Source: VFZN01 sp050249615 (lineage in GTDB: Bacteria > Acidobacteriota > Vicinamibacteria > Vicinamibacterales > UBA2999). Taken from it: a stretch of 64,000 bases of DNA. Each line of letters starts with the position of its first letter. Position 1 is the first letter of the stretch. The stretch is from positions 1 through 64,000 of the forward strand of contig JBFWQE010000006.1 of assembly GCA_050249615.1 (NCBI GenBank), written 5' to 3'. The notes under the pieces were generated by a model. That model did no database searches and had not been told where the DNA came from. It saw only the letters and a program-made list of their open reading frames with translations. The translations under genes were made by a program, and so were the position numbers. This document shows, in pieces, positions 1-10,933 of this stretch.

Positions 1-2370
<2,370 letters not shown>

Positions 2371-2434
2371 GGTTCTCGGGTTCTCGGGTTCTCGGGTTCT
2401 CGGGTTCTGGGGTTCTAGGGTTCTGGGGTTCCGC
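2371..2434. repeat. 8-bp tandem repeat GGTTCTCG
   Basis: About eight head-to-tail copies of GGTTCTCG, the first four perfect and the later ones varying at positions 7-8, start one base after the ppdK stop codon. The last copies merge into the 5' arm of an inverted repeat. Confidence 0.85.
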
Positions 2435-2461
2435 CGGATCCTCTGATCCTCGGAACCCCAG
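2423..2461 (+). terminator. Inverted repeat downstream of ppdK, possible terminator
   Basis: CTGGGGTTCC at 2423-2432 pairs perfectly with GGAACCCCAG at 2452-2461, and a nested GGATC/GATCC stem (2436-2440 with 2445-2449) closes the loop. There is no U-run, so an intrinsic terminator is not certain; an mRNA 3' stabiliser is equally possible. The rest of the ppdK-ScyD gap (2462-2629) shows nothing recognisable. Confidence 0.4.
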
Positions 2462-2629
2462 CACCTGGGAGCCCGTCCTCATCTGCCCACCGCGACCCGC
2501 CGACCGGTCGCTCGGGGCTGTCGCCGCAGGCGCTGTCCGGTCACGACATAGCACCCCTCCCGGGTACTTCTCACCCTGCTGAGTCGTGCACAGGGGCTCC
2601 TCCTTTCGATTCGGGTGGTCGCGACGGAA

Positions 2630-3796
2630 TCACCTGGTGAGGATGCGAAGGATGCGACCGCGGCGGAACTCGGTGACGAACACGTCGCCGGTTCGCGTGT
2701 CCCGCGCCAACCCGGTCGGCGCCTCGAGCTCGTCGGCGATGGGCGCGACGGTGCCCGTCGCCGCGTTCACGTGGACCAGTCGACCGGTGCCGCCCGTCAG
2801 GAAGCTCTGCGAGTACTCCAGCACGTACGACAGCTCGCCGGTGCCCGTCAGCGGCCAGACGTCCACCGCCGTCTGCAGCCCGCCCACGATGCGCTCGACT
2901 TCGCCCGTGTGCCGGCGGATGCGCCAGAGGCTGGCGGCGCCTGGGCCAAAAGGGAACCCGGTCAGGAGCGACACCAGGTAGTCGTCGCCCGCGACCCGGA
3001 TCGCGGCGGGCACGGCCTCGACCATTGGCGGGCCCAGGCCAGCCACGGTGTTCGGCACCGGGGCGAGCCTGGCCAGCACGCGTGGCTCGCCGAGCGTCGG
3101 CCTGATCGTCACGTCCCAGACCAGGTTCATCGACGCGTCGACCACGGTCAGTCGCGAGTTGTTGCCCACGATCCCGTAGGGATTCGAGATCCGGACGTGG
3201 CGCGGCTCGTCAGGACGCGGTTCCGCCACGAAGTCCGGAAAATCCACGAGCCGCGACACGCGCACCGATTCGCCGTCCGCGTTCCGGAGATACACCGCGT
3301 CGCCGCGGGCCAGCGTCGCGTGGGCACTCGCGGGCAGGACGTGGCCGAGCGACGGCGCGTCCCCGGTTGCGAAGTCGAACAGGAGAATGGCGCTGAACAG
3401 CGGAGAGGCGGGCGAGGGGTTCGGAACCTCGCTTCCCTGGCCCGCGCCCGGCAGGCTGATGTCGCCATTGCCGATGAGCACGTACAGGCGACGCCCGTCC
3501 AGCACCAGACCAGACGGACCACTCGGATCGAGCCGCGGGCCGTGCAGCCCGGAGGGCAGCCCATCCACGACCGTGAAACGACGGCCGTCGCGATCCACCA
3601 GGGACACGCGCCCGGTGTTGGGGCCGCTGCCGGCCTCGGCGACGAGCAACTGGCCGTCCGGCAGGGACAGGAGCCGAGCGGGGGCGCGAAGTCCCGTGGC
3701 GTGCTCCTGGATGATCTGAGCGCTGGCTGGCACGGTGATGACCACGGCAAGGGCGTACGCGAGCCCCGCCCGATGGAGTGAGAACCACACTCGCAT
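2630..3796 (-). CDS. Secreted ScyD/ScyE-like beta-propeller protein
   Basis: A 388-residue protein with a signal peptide (hydrophobic LAYALAVVITVPASA, cleavage after ASA near residue 25) and repeated beta-propeller blades (LLSLPDGQLLVAEAG, GLVLDGRRLYVLIGNG, GLARDTRTGDVFVTEF). It resembles the ScyD/ScyE family, named from the cyanobacterial scytonemin cluster, but no scytonemin genes are nearby, so the name gives only the fold. The start at 3796 is preferred over a longer frame because GAGGAGG sits 7 bases upstream. It is a lone minus-strand gene, divergent from the regulator at 3962. Substrate and function are unknown. Confidence 0.7.
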   Translation of the reverse strand: MRVWFSLHRAGLAYALAVVITVPASAQIIQEHATGLRAPARLLSLPDGQLLVAEAGSGPNTGRVSLVDRDGRRFTVVDGLPSGLHGPRLDPSGPSGLVLDGRRLYVLIGNGDISLPGAGQGSEVPNPSPASPLFSAILLFDFATGDAPSLGHVLPASAHATLARGDAVYLRNADGESVRVSRLVDFPDFVAEPRPDEPRHVRISNPYGIVGNNSRLTVVDASMNLVWDVTIRPTLGEPRVLARLAPVPNTVAGLGPPMVEAVPAAIRVAGDDYLVSLLTGFPFGPGAASLWRIRRHTGEVERIVGGLQTAVDVWPLTGTGELSYVLEYSQSFLTGGTGRLVHVNAATGTVAPIADELEAPTGLARDTRTGDVFVTEFRRGRILRILTR

Positions 3797-3838
3797 GCTT
3801 CCTCCTCGCACGGCCACGCCGACCAAGGGGGCGGGCCG

Positions 3839-3844
3839 TATAAT
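3839..3844 (+). promoter_or_regulatory. Consensus -10 box TATAAT before the winged-helix regulator
   Basis: A perfect TATAAT lies in a GC-rich intergenic space 118 bases before the proposed start at 3962. No good -35 hexamer is seen 16-18 bases upstream, so it may rely on an activator or be fortuitous. Confidence 0.4.
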
Positions 3845-3961
3845 TGGCTCGTCCGTCGACTACCGGAGACGGGCGTCGCCGTGCCGCCAGCAGTAGCAGG
3901 CCCGGGCCCGAGGGTCACGAAGGCTGGGCGACGGCCCGACGAAATTCAGCCGAAATCCACC

Positions 3962-5485
3962 ATGAACGCGCCAAGACCCGAACCGCCCCTGGTGTTTGGC
4001 CGGGCCGTGCTCGACGTGCGGCGGCGCGAGCTCACCTGCGACGGCTCGGTGCGGCACCTGCGGGCGAAGTCGTTCGACGTGCTCAGTTACCTGGCCCGAA
4101 ATCCCGGGAGGGTGATCGGCAAGGAGGAGCTCATCGAAGCGGTGTGGGGTGGCGCGGCGGTCACCGACGATTCCATCGTGCAGTGCCTGGTGGACATCCG
4201 CCGGGCGCTGGAGCCCGGGCAGGACGTCATCCGTACCATCCGCGGCAGGGGCTATCGGTTCGATGCCGACGTGCGCCCAGCCGATGCCGGCGACGGAATC
4301 GAGCCCGCCGTCGCTGCCGCCTCCAGCTCGCCGATGCGCCCCCGGGTCGGGGAGGCTGCGCATCCCGGGACCGGAACGGCCACCCGCCACTGGGGGCTGG
4401 CCGTTGTCGCGATCCTGTTTCTCGGCGTGCTCGGTGCCGGAGTCCTGATGGTCCGAGGCCCGGGCGCGATTGCCGAGCCCGTTCCCGCACGGGAGTCGGA
4501 TCCGCCGGTGGCGCCGCAGGTGACGCTGAACACGGCGGTCGTTCAACAGATGGTGGCTGGTGAGCAGGCGCTTCGGAGCCGCTCCCAGGCCGACTTGCAG
4601 CGCGCCCGGGTGGCCTTTGAGTCCGCCGTGCAGGCCGACCCGCGCTACGCGCCGGCGCGGGCCGCTCTGGCCAACGTGCTGACGCTGTTCGCGGTCTTCG
4701 GTCTGGAGCGCCCGTCAGTCGTCCTTCCAGCCGCGGAGGCCGAGGCCCGGAGGGCGGTGGAGCTGGATCCCACCTACGGCTTCGGGTGGAGTACGCTCGC
4801 GCATACCCAGGTGCAATGGGCACGGGACTGGGCCGGCGCGGAGGCCAACTACCGTCGGGCGCTGGCGCTCGATCCCCGGGCGGAGATGCCGTCGTTCCTG
4901 CTGGCGCACCTGCTGATGGGGCTCGGGCGGGCGGAGGAGGCGCGCGAACAGAGCCTGAAGGCCCTGGAGCTGGATCCACGCTCCCCCGGTCTGCTGGGAT
5001 CCACCGGCATCGTGCACTACTTCACCGGCCGGGCCCAAGAAGCCCTACCGTACTTCCAGCGGGCGTTGGCGATCGACGCGCGATACTCCACGGCCGCGTT
5101 CTGGCAGGGCGTCGCACTCGCCTCGCTCGGCCGGCTGGACGAGGCCATGGATGCAGCCCTCAGGTCGCGGGCCGATATGGGGAACACCCCCACGTGGCTC
5201 GTCGGGTACGTGCACGCGAAAGCCGGTCGCACCCACGAGGCCCGCGAGGTCCTTCGGGCGCTCGAGGCGCACGCCGTGCGCCACTACGTCCCCGCGATCG
5301 AGATGAGCTATCTGCACCTGGGGCTCGGCGACCGCGAGGCGGCGCTGTCGTGGCTCGAGAAGGCGGTCGAAGAGCACAGCCGCTGGATCGAGCTCGCAGC
5401 CGTGGACCCCATCCTCGATCCGCTCCGGAACGAGCCGCGATTCGCCGCGCTGGTCCAGCCCCTCAGGCTCCCGGGGACGCGATGA
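3962..5485 (+). CDS. Winged-helix transcriptional regulator with TM segment and TPR domain
   Basis: A 507-residue regulator. An OmpR/CadC-type winged-helix domain occupies about residues 8-100 (LRAKSFDVLSYLARNPGRVI, then VWGGAAVTDDSIVQCLVDIRR and TIRGRGYRFDADV). A single membrane helix follows (about 142-163, LAVVAILFLGVLGAGVLMV) and then a long TPR array to the C-terminus. This is the ToxR/CadC layout: cytoplasmic DNA binding and a periplasmic sensing or scaffold domain. ATG 3962 was chosen because homology begins there; an in-frame ATG at 3881 would add 27 residues without similarity. Its last codons overlap the corA start (ATGA), so the two are co-translated. Target genes are unknown. Confidence 0.8.
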   Translation: MNAPRPEPPLVFGRAVLDVRRRELTCDGSVRHLRAKSFDVLSYLARNPGRVIGKEELIEAVWGGAAVTDDSIVQCLVDIRRALEPGQDVIRTIRGRGYRFDADVRPADAGDGIEPAVAAASSSPMRPRVGEAAHPGTGTATRHWGLAVVAILFLGVLGAGVLMVRGPGAIAEPVPARESDPPVAPQVTLNTAVVQQMVAGEQALRSRSQADLQRARVAFESAVQADPRYAPARAALANVLTLFAVFGLERPSVVLPAAEAEARRAVELDPTYGFGWSTLAHTQVQWARDWAGAEANYRRALALDPRAEMPSFLLAHLLMGLGRAEEAREQSLKALELDPRSPGLLGSTGIVHYFTGRAQEALPYFQRALAIDARYSTAAFWQGVALASLGRLDEAMDAALRSRADMGNTPTWLVGYVHAKAGRTHEAREVLRALEAHAVRHYVPAIEMSYLHLGLGDREAALSWLEKAVEEHSRWIELAAVDPILDPLRNEPRFAALVQPLRLPGTR

Positions 5486-6447
5486 CGAGAATCTTCGTCC
5501 ACGCACACGGCGCCACTCGCGAGGTCACCTCGGTCGACCCCGCGTGGCTGAAGCCGGGCAGCGGCGTGACGGTCTGGGCCGACTTCGTGGAGCCCACCGA
5601 GGCCGAGGGGCGCATGCTGTCCGAGGTCTTTGGCTTTCACGACCTGGCCGTGGAGTCGGCGCTGCAACGGGAGCCGCATCCCAAGATCGAGTCGTACGGC
5701 GACTACCTGTACCTGGTCTTCCACGGCATCAACTTCCATGCCCCCGAACACACCTTCGAGACGCACGACACGGACTTCTTCCTCGGCGCGTCGTTTCTCG
5801 TGACGGTTCACGACGGGCGCCGCCGCAGCATCGCGCACGTCACCGAGTTGTGCGAGCGGACCGCGCACATCCTGGCCGAGGGACCCGTGGCGCTGCTGCA
5901 CCGCATCCTCGACACGATGGTGGACCATTACCGCCCGGAGGCCGACGAGCTCGAGGAGAGGCTCGAAGAGATCGAGAAGTCGGTCATCGAGGAGAACCAC
6001 GAAGGCCTCATGGGCGACATCCTCGCCGTGAAGCGCGACATCTCGATGCTCCGACGCATCGTCGTGCCGCAGCGCGACGCCGTGGGCCGGCTGGCCAGGC
6101 GGGAGTTCGACCTGGTCAACCAGGAAATGGCCTACCGGTTTCGCGACGCATACGACCAGTTCGCGCGCATGGCCGAGGATGCCATCGTGTTCCAGGACCG
6201 CGTGACGGGCATCCTGGATGCGCACCTGGCATCCGTGTCCAATCGCCTCGCCGACGTCTCGCGGCTGCTGGCGGTCATCGCCACGCTGTTCGGCCCCCTC
6301 ACGGTGATCACGGGCCTCTTCGGGATGAACGTGCCGCTGCCGAGCCTGGCGGGCGAGGGGACGGCGCAGTTCTGGGAGATCGTCGCCGTGATGCTCCTCG
6401 CCAGCGCCGGCATGTACGTCTGGTTCAAGAAGTCGGGGTGGCTGTAG
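5482..6447 (+). CDS. corA: CorA family divalent cation transporter
   Basis: A 321-residue inner-membrane Mg2+ (or Co2+) channel subunit. The long acidic, coiled cytoplasmic funnel is visible (ELEERLEEIEKSVIEENHEG near 155-175), then two C-terminal membrane helices, the first ending in the family signature Gly-Met-Asn at residues 281-283. The length is normal for CorA. The start ATG overlaps the stop of the upstream regulator as ATGA, so the regulator and transporter form one unit; a role of the regulator in metal sensing is possible but not shown. mutL starts 7 bases downstream. Confidence 0.93.
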   Translation: MTRIFVHAHGATREVTSVDPAWLKPGSGVTVWADFVEPTEAEGRMLSEVFGFHDLAVESALQREPHPKIESYGDYLYLVFHGINFHAPEHTFETHDTDFFLGASFLVTVHDGRRRSIAHVTELCERTAHILAEGPVALLHRILDTMVDHYRPEADELEERLEEIEKSVIEENHEGLMGDILAVKRDISMLRRIVVPQRDAVGRLARREFDLVNQEMAYRFRDAYDQFARMAEDAIVFQDRVTGILDAHLASVSNRLADVSRLLAVIATLFGPLTVITGLFGMNVPLPSLAGEGTAQFWEIVAVMLLASAGMYVWFKKSGWL

Positions 6448-6454
6448 GAGCGCC

Positions 6455-8257
6455 ATGGGACGCATCACGAAACTGCCAGACGACCTGGCCAACCAGATCG
6501 CGGCCGGCGAGGTCGTGGAGCGGCCCGCATCGGTCATCAAGGAGCTGGTCGAAAACGCCATCGACGCCGAAGCCACCCGCATCACCATCACGACGGAGTA
6601 CGGCGGCAAGAAGCTGATCCGCGTCGAGGACGACGGCATCGGCATGGCACCGGACGATGCGCGGCTCAGCCTGGAGCGCCACGCGACGAGCAAGATCCGG
6701 AGGGCCGACGATCTCGGTGCCATCGTCACCCTCGGCTTCCGTGGCGAGGCCCTGCCCTCCATGGCATCGGTATCGCACTTCCGCCTGCGCACGCGCGCCC
6801 GGGGAGAGCCGGGCGGGACCGAGGTCCGCGTCAACGCGGGCGTGATCGAGTCCGTCATGGAGGCCGGCGGGCCCGAGGGCACGCTGGTGGAGGTGGCGGA
6901 TCTCTTCTACAACCTGCCGGCTCGCCGGAAGTTCCTCAAATCGGACGCGGCCGAGAGCGCGCAGATCTCGAAGACGGTCACGCAGCTGGCGCTGTGCTAC
7001 CCGCGCATCGGCTTCGTGCTGGTGAACGCCGGGCGAAAGGTGCTGTCGTGCCCACCCGTGACGTCGGTGGCGGACCGCCTGTACCAGCTCTATGGCGATC
7101 GGCCGGACCTGGTGGAGGTGCACCGCGAGTCGGCGGGAATCGGCCTTCACGGATACGTTGCCGCGCTCGCCGAGCACGGCCCCACGCGCGGGCCGCAGCA
7201 CGTCTTCGTCAACCGCCGGATCGTGAAGGACAGGACCATCGCGCACGCCATCTTCGACGCCTACAGCGTGGCGTCGAACAAGGAGCGGAGCCCCGAGGTG
7301 CACCTGTTCCTGGAGGTGCCGCCGGACCGCGTGGACGTGAACGTGCACCCCACCAAGGCCGAGGTCCGCTTCAAGGAGCAGTCGCTGGTGCACGAAGTCG
7401 TGCGGCGAGCCGTCGCCGACGCGCTCGGACGAGGGCCCGCTCCCGAACTTCAGCTTCGGCCCTCCGACCTCGTGCCCGGCAGGCCGATTCCGCAGGCGAT
7501 TCCCGGAGTGCTGGGGGGAGGGGTCTACACGACGAGGTGGAGCCCCCAGGGGCCGGGCACGGGAGGTCGAAGCACAGGGGTTCAAGGCGCGGAGGTTCAA
7601 AGCACGGGGGTTCAAGGCGCGGGGGTTCAAGGCGCGGAGGTTCGGGGGGCGGAGGGGCACGCGCCCGGCGTCACGGGGATGCGGCCGCTGGTCCCGCTGG
7701 GGCAGTTCCGCGACACGTTCATCATCGCCATCGATGACGAGGGGATTGCGATCATCGACCAGCATGTCGCGCACGAGCGGGTACTGTTCGAGCGGATCAT
7801 GCAGCGGCTCACCGAGCGCCCGCTCGAAAGCCAGCGGCTGCTGGTGCCGATCATCCTGGAGCTCGCGCCAGCCGAGCGTGAGGCGCTCGTGTCACGCGCG
7901 GAGGCACTGGAACGGTTCGGCTTCGAGGTGGAGGAGTTCGGGGGCGACACCGTGAAGGTGACGGCCATCCCGGCCATCCTGCCCAACCACGAGTGCGATA
8001 CCGCACTTCGCGACCTGGCCAACGACCTCGAGGGCCTGGACCGGGGCCTCGGTGTGGAGGAGGGCTTGAAGCGCATTGCCGCGCTGACGGCCTGCCACGC
8101 GGCGGTGAAGGCCAACTACCCGCTGACCTTCGAGAAGATGGCCCACATCCTGGAGGAGTTGCGCGCCACCTCGTATTCGACCGTGTGCCCGCACGGCCGC
8201 CCGGTGATGCTGAGGATCACGCGGCGGGAGGTGGAGAAGAATTTCGAGCGGATCTGA
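6455..8257 (+). CDS. mutL: DNA mismatch repair protein MutL
   Basis: A 600-residue mismatch-repair ATPase and matchmaker. The GHKL ATPase N-terminus has ELVENAIDAE, DDGIGM, ATSKI and GFRGEALPS. The C-terminal domain carries the metal-dependent nuclease motif as DQHVAHERVLFE (consensus DQHA-x2-E-x4-E with Val for Ala), plus ACHAAVKA and CPHGRP, so it is probably an endonuclease MutL as in bacteria without MutH. The linker (about residues 371-400) consists of pentapeptide repeats of the STGVQ/GAEVQ type, encoded by a 15-bp DNA repeat that also occurs between genes elsewhere in the window. The reading frame is intact. Confidence 0.96.
   Translation: MGRITKLPDDLANQIAAGEVVERPASVIKELVENAIDAEATRITITTEYGGKKLIRVEDDGIGMAPDDARLSLERHATSKIRRADDLGAIVTLGFRGEALPSMASVSHFRLRTRARGEPGGTEVRVNAGVIESVMEAGGPEGTLVEVADLFYNLPARRKFLKSDAAESAQISKTVTQLALCYPRIGFVLVNAGRKVLSCPPVTSVADRLYQLYGDRPDLVEVHRESAGIGLHGYVAALAEHGPTRGPQHVFVNRRIVKDRTIAHAIFDAYSVASNKERSPEVHLFLEVPPDRVDVNVHPTKAEVRFKEQSLVHEVVRRAVADALGRGPAPELQLRPSDLVPGRPIPQAIPGVLGGGVYTTRWSPQGPGTGGRSTGVQGAEVQSTGVQGAGVQGAEVRGAEGHAPGVTGMRPLVPLGQFRDTFIIAIDDEGIAIIDQHVAHERVLFERIMQRLTERPLESQRLLVPIILELAPAEREALVSRAEALERFGFEVEEFGGDTVKVTAIPAILPNHECDTALRDLANDLEGLDRGLGVEEGLKRIAALTACHAAVKANYPLTFEKMAHILEELRATSYSTVCPHGRPVMLRITRREVEKNFERI
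7566..7655. repeat. 15-bp tandem repeat array inside the mutL linker
   Basis: Six units of a 15-bp repeat close to TTCAAAGCACGGGGG or TTCAAGGCGCGGAGG. Because the period is 15 it encodes five-residue repeats and keeps the mutL frame. The same unit occurs in intergenic arrays at 30282-30360, 30440-30498 (reverse) and 63816-63924. Confidence 0.9.
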
Positions 8258-8299
8258 TCGCGTCGGGAGTCGGGCGGCGGGACGCGTGCGGCCGCTGGA

Positions 8300-9637
8300 T
8301 CAGGGCTCCTTCCGACGCCGCTTGATCTGCTTCCAGCCGTCCAGGCGCCGCTTGATCTCCTTCTCGAAGCCGCGCTCGGTGGGCGTGTAGAAGGTGCGGC
8401 CCTTCAGGTTGTCCGGCAGGCAGTCCATGTCGGCGACACCCTCGGTCTCGTCGTGCGCATACCGGTAGCCCTTGCCGTAGTCCAGCTGCTTCATCAGCTT
8501 CGTCGGCGCATTGCGAAGGTGGAGGGGAACCGGCGAGGCCACGTCGTGCTTCGCCGACTCGGCGGCGGCGCCGTACGCGGCGTACACCGCGTTGCTCTTC
8601 GGGGCCGTGGCCAGGTAGAGGGCGGCCTGGGCGAGCGCGGTGTTGGCCTCGGGGAAGCCGAGCATGTGGGCCGCATCCTTCGCGGCCATCGTCACGACCA
8701 GCGCCTGGGGATCGGCGTTCCCCACGTCCTCGGACGCAAAGCGCACCAGGCGGCGCGCGATGTACATCGGGTCCTCGCCGGCCTCGACCATGCGGGCCAG
8801 CCAGTAGACGGCGGCGTCGGGATCGCTGTTGCGCATGGACTTGTGGAGCGCGGAGATCAGGTTGTAGTGCTCTTCGCCGCCCTTGTCGTAGAGCAGCGCC
8901 TTGTGCTGCAGCGTGCGCTCGAGCAGGGCTTCGTCGACCTTCGGCCGTCCGGCTCCCTGAGGGGCGGAGGCCACCAGCAGCTGCAGCAGGTTGAGCGCGG
9001 CGCGGGCATCTCCGTTGGCGAAGCGGGCGATGTGCGCCAGCACGGCGTCGGACGCCTCGGCCTGCTCGCGCCCGAGGCCCCGCTCGGGATCCTCGAGGGC
9101 CCGCCTCAGGATGGTGAGGGTAGCGGCCTCGTCCAGGGGCTTCAGCACGAACACCTTGGACCGGGAGAGCAGCGCCGCATTCACCTCGAAGGAGGGGTTC
9201 TCGGTGGTGGCCCCGATGAGGACGATGTCGCCGGCCTCGACGCGGGGCAGGAAGGCGTCCTGCTGGGCCTTGTTGAAGCGGTGGATCTCGTCCACGAACA
9301 CGATGGTGCGCGTGCCCAGGCGCCGCCGGCGTTCCTGGGCGGCGGCCATCACGTCCTTGACCTCCTTGATGCCGGCCAGCACGGCGCTGAACGACACGAA
9401 CTCCGCGCGGGTGAGATCGGCGATGAGGCGTGCGAGCGTCGTCTTGCCCGTGCCCGGCGGCCCCCAGAGGATGATCGACTGCAGCAGGTCGCGCTCGATC
9501 ATCTCGCGCAGCGGCCGGCCGGGACCGATCACCTCGTCCTGCCCGACGACCTCGTCCAGCGTGCGCGGGCGCATGCGCTCGGGCAGGGGGACGGTGCGCG
9601 GGTCCACCGGCTCCGGGTCGACGTCGAAGAGGCTCAT
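8300..9637 (-). CDS. rarA: Replication-associated recombination protein A (AAA ATPase)
   Basis: A 445-residue clamp-loader-like AAA+ ATPase of the RarA/MgsA/WRNIP1 family, which acts at stalled replication forks. Seen: Walker A GPPGTGKTTLA, Walker B VFVDEIHRFNKAQQD, sensor-1 block ATTENPSFEVNAALLSR, and the C-terminal tetramerisation region (SALHKSMRNSDPDAAVYWLARM, then PYRYAHDE-type residues near the end). It ends with the Lys/Arg-rich tail usual for the family. The start ATG at 9637 overlaps the stop of the upstream RNA methyltransferase as ATGA, so the two are translationally coupled. It converges with mutL across about 40 bp with no clear terminator. Confidence 0.95.
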   Translation of the reverse strand: MSLFDVDPEPVDPRTVPLPERMRPRTLDEVVGQDEVIGPGRPLREMIERDLLQSIILWGPPGTGKTTLARLIADLTRAEFVSFSAVLAGIKEVKDVMAAAQERRRRLGTRTIVFVDEIHRFNKAQQDAFLPRVEAGDIVLIGATTENPSFEVNAALLSRSKVFVLKPLDEAATLTILRRALEDPERGLGREQAEASDAVLAHIARFANGDARAALNLLQLLVASAPQGAGRPKVDEALLERTLQHKALLYDKGGEEHYNLISALHKSMRNSDPDAAVYWLARMVEAGEDPMYIARRLVRFASEDVGNADPQALVVTMAAKDAAHMLGFPEANTALAQAALYLATAPKSNAVYAAYGAAAESAKHDVASPVPLHLRNAPTKLMKQLDYGKGYRYAHDETEGVADMDCLPDNLKGRTFYTPTERGFEKEIKRRLDGWKQIKRRRKEP

Positions 9638-10428
9638 ACGATTTCGACCCACTCGCGCTGCCGCGCGGCTTCGTAGAGCAGCACCGCGGCGGCCACCGCG
9701 ACGTTCAGCGACTCGACGCGGGCGCGCATGGGAATCCGCACGCGCGCGTCGGCAGCGCGCATCACCTCGGCGGGGACGCCGGCCCCTTCGGACCCGACGA
9801 CGAGGACCGTCGGTCCATCGAGGCGCTCGTCGTACATCCTCGCGGCCGCGCCGGGATCGGCAGCCACCACGCGAACGCCGTCCGCCTGCCAGGCCTCCAG
9901 TCGCGCCAGCGCGGACTCGTCGCGCAGCACGGGCAGCCTCAGGGCGCTCCCCATCGAGGCGCGCAGCGCCTTCCATCCCCACGGGTCGGCCGACGTCCGG
10001 TCGAGGAGCACGCCCGTGGCGCCGCCAGCGTCGGCCGCACGGACGATGGCGCCGGCGTTGCCGGGGTCCTGGATGCCGAAGCCCGCGATGACGAGCGCCG
10101 GCGCGGGCGCGGCGAGCGCGCGCGGGTCCACCGTGGGCCGCGCGGCGATGGCCACGACCCCGGTCGGCGACTGGACGGGGGAAAGCGCATCCATGACGGC
10201 CGCGGACACCCGCACCACCTCCGCGCCGGCTCGCCTGGCCCGTTCGAGCGTGGCACGCTGCCCGGGCGACACCTCCGCGCGCGCGGCCACGGTCTCCAGC
10301 GCGAAGCCGGCGCCCAGCGCCTCGTCGAGCAGGTGCCAGCCGTCGAGCACCAGTCGGCTCGCGTCGCCGCGCGCGATGGCCCGACACTGCCTGACGATGG
10401 CGTGCTGGCGGCTGGTGATGAGCGGCAT
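9634..10428 (-). CDS. TrmH/SpoU family RNA 2'-O-methyltransferase
   Basis: A 264-residue SPOUT methyltransferase. The N-terminal substrate-binding part starts MPLITSRQHAIVRQ and contains LVLDGWHLLDEAL. The C-terminal SPOUT knot has GIQDPGNAGAIVRAADAGGATGV (motif 1), LVVGSEGAGVPAEV (motif 2) and RIPMRARVESLNVAVAAAVLLYEA (motif 3), so all three SAM-binding motifs are present. It methylates 23S rRNA or tRNA ribose; the exact site cannot be read from sequence. ATG 10428 is used because homology starts there. It is divergent from greA with 40 bp between starts, and the last 4 bp overlap rarA. Confidence 0.88.
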   Translation of the reverse strand: MPLITSRQHAIVRQCRAIARGDASRLVLDGWHLLDEALGAGFALETVAARAEVSPGQRATLERARRAGAEVVRVSAAVMDALSPVQSPTGVVAIAARPTVDPRALAAPAPALVIAGFGIQDPGNAGAIVRAADAGGATGVLLDRTSADPWGWKALRASMGSALRLPVLRDESALARLEAWQADGVRVVAADPGAAARMYDERLDGPTVLVVGSEGAGVPAEVMRAADARVRIPMRARVESLNVAVAAAVLLYEAARQREWVEIV

Positions 10429-10443
10429 GAGGCTGGGAACAAT

Positions 10444-10449
10444 TATGCT
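10444..10449 (+). promoter_or_regulatory. Possible -10 element (TATGCT) for greA
   Basis: The 40-bp space between the divergent methyltransferase and greA contains the locally AT-rich AACAATTATGCTAAAG; TATGCT matches the -10 consensus at four of six positions, 19 bases before the greA ATG. No convincing -35 is visible. Confidence 0.3.
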
Positions 10450-10468
10450 AAAGTCTGAAGTTTGAACG

Positions 10469-10933
10469 ATGAAGGAAAAGCTCCTCAAGCGGTTTGAAGA
10501 AGAGGTGGCCGTGCTCGAGCGCGAGCTGAAGATGGAGCTCCCGAAGGAGATCCAGCGCGCGCGCGAGCTGGGCGACCTGCGCGAGAACGCGGAGTACCAG
10601 GCGGCCAAGGAGCGCCAGACCTACGTCCAGGCGCGCATCGGGATGCTGCGCCGGCGCATGAACGAGATCGCGCTGATGAACATGGACAAGATCCCGCACG
10701 GCAAGGCCGGGTTCGGGTCCACCGTCACGCTGCGCGAGTCCACCGGGCAGGAGCTGGTCTACCAGCTCGTGATGCCGGAGGACGCCGACGGCGAGAAGGG
10801 CCTCATCTCCACCTCGTCTCCTATCGGGCGCGCCATCCTCAACCGCGAGGAGGGTGACGAGATCGTCGTGACCACGCCTGCGGGCGGCCGCAAGTTCGAG
10901 ATCCTGAAGCTGGTGACGATCCACGACGAGTAG
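10469..10933 (+). CDS. greA: Transcription elongation factor GreA
   Basis: A 154-residue factor that rescues backtracked RNA polymerase by stimulating transcript cleavage. The N-terminal coiled coil has the conserved ELGDLRENAEYQAAKERQ block with the two acidic tip residues (Asp and Glu near 36-40), and the C-terminal FKBP-like domain ends in SPIGRAILNREEGDEI. The length is typical. The stop codon TAG shares its last base with the GTG start of the patatin-like gene, so that gene depends on greA translation. Confidence 0.95.
   Translation: MKEKLLKRFEEEVAVLERELKMELPKEIQRARELGDLRENAEYQAAKERQTYVQARIGMLRRRMNEIALMNMDKIPHGKAGFGSTVTLRESTGQELVYQLVMPEDADGEKGLISTSSPIGRAILNREEGDEIVVTTPAGGRKFEILKLVTIHDE

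Noticed and set aside
2371..2434. GGTTCTCG array as a telomere-like or replication-origin element
   Set aside because: It lies between ordinary chromosomal genes, with no DnaA boxes or replication gene nearby; a simple tandem repeat explains it.
3881..3961. Earlier start for the winged-helix regulator
   Set aside because: The extra 27 residues have no similarity to the family and no ribosome-binding site; homology starts at the later ATG.
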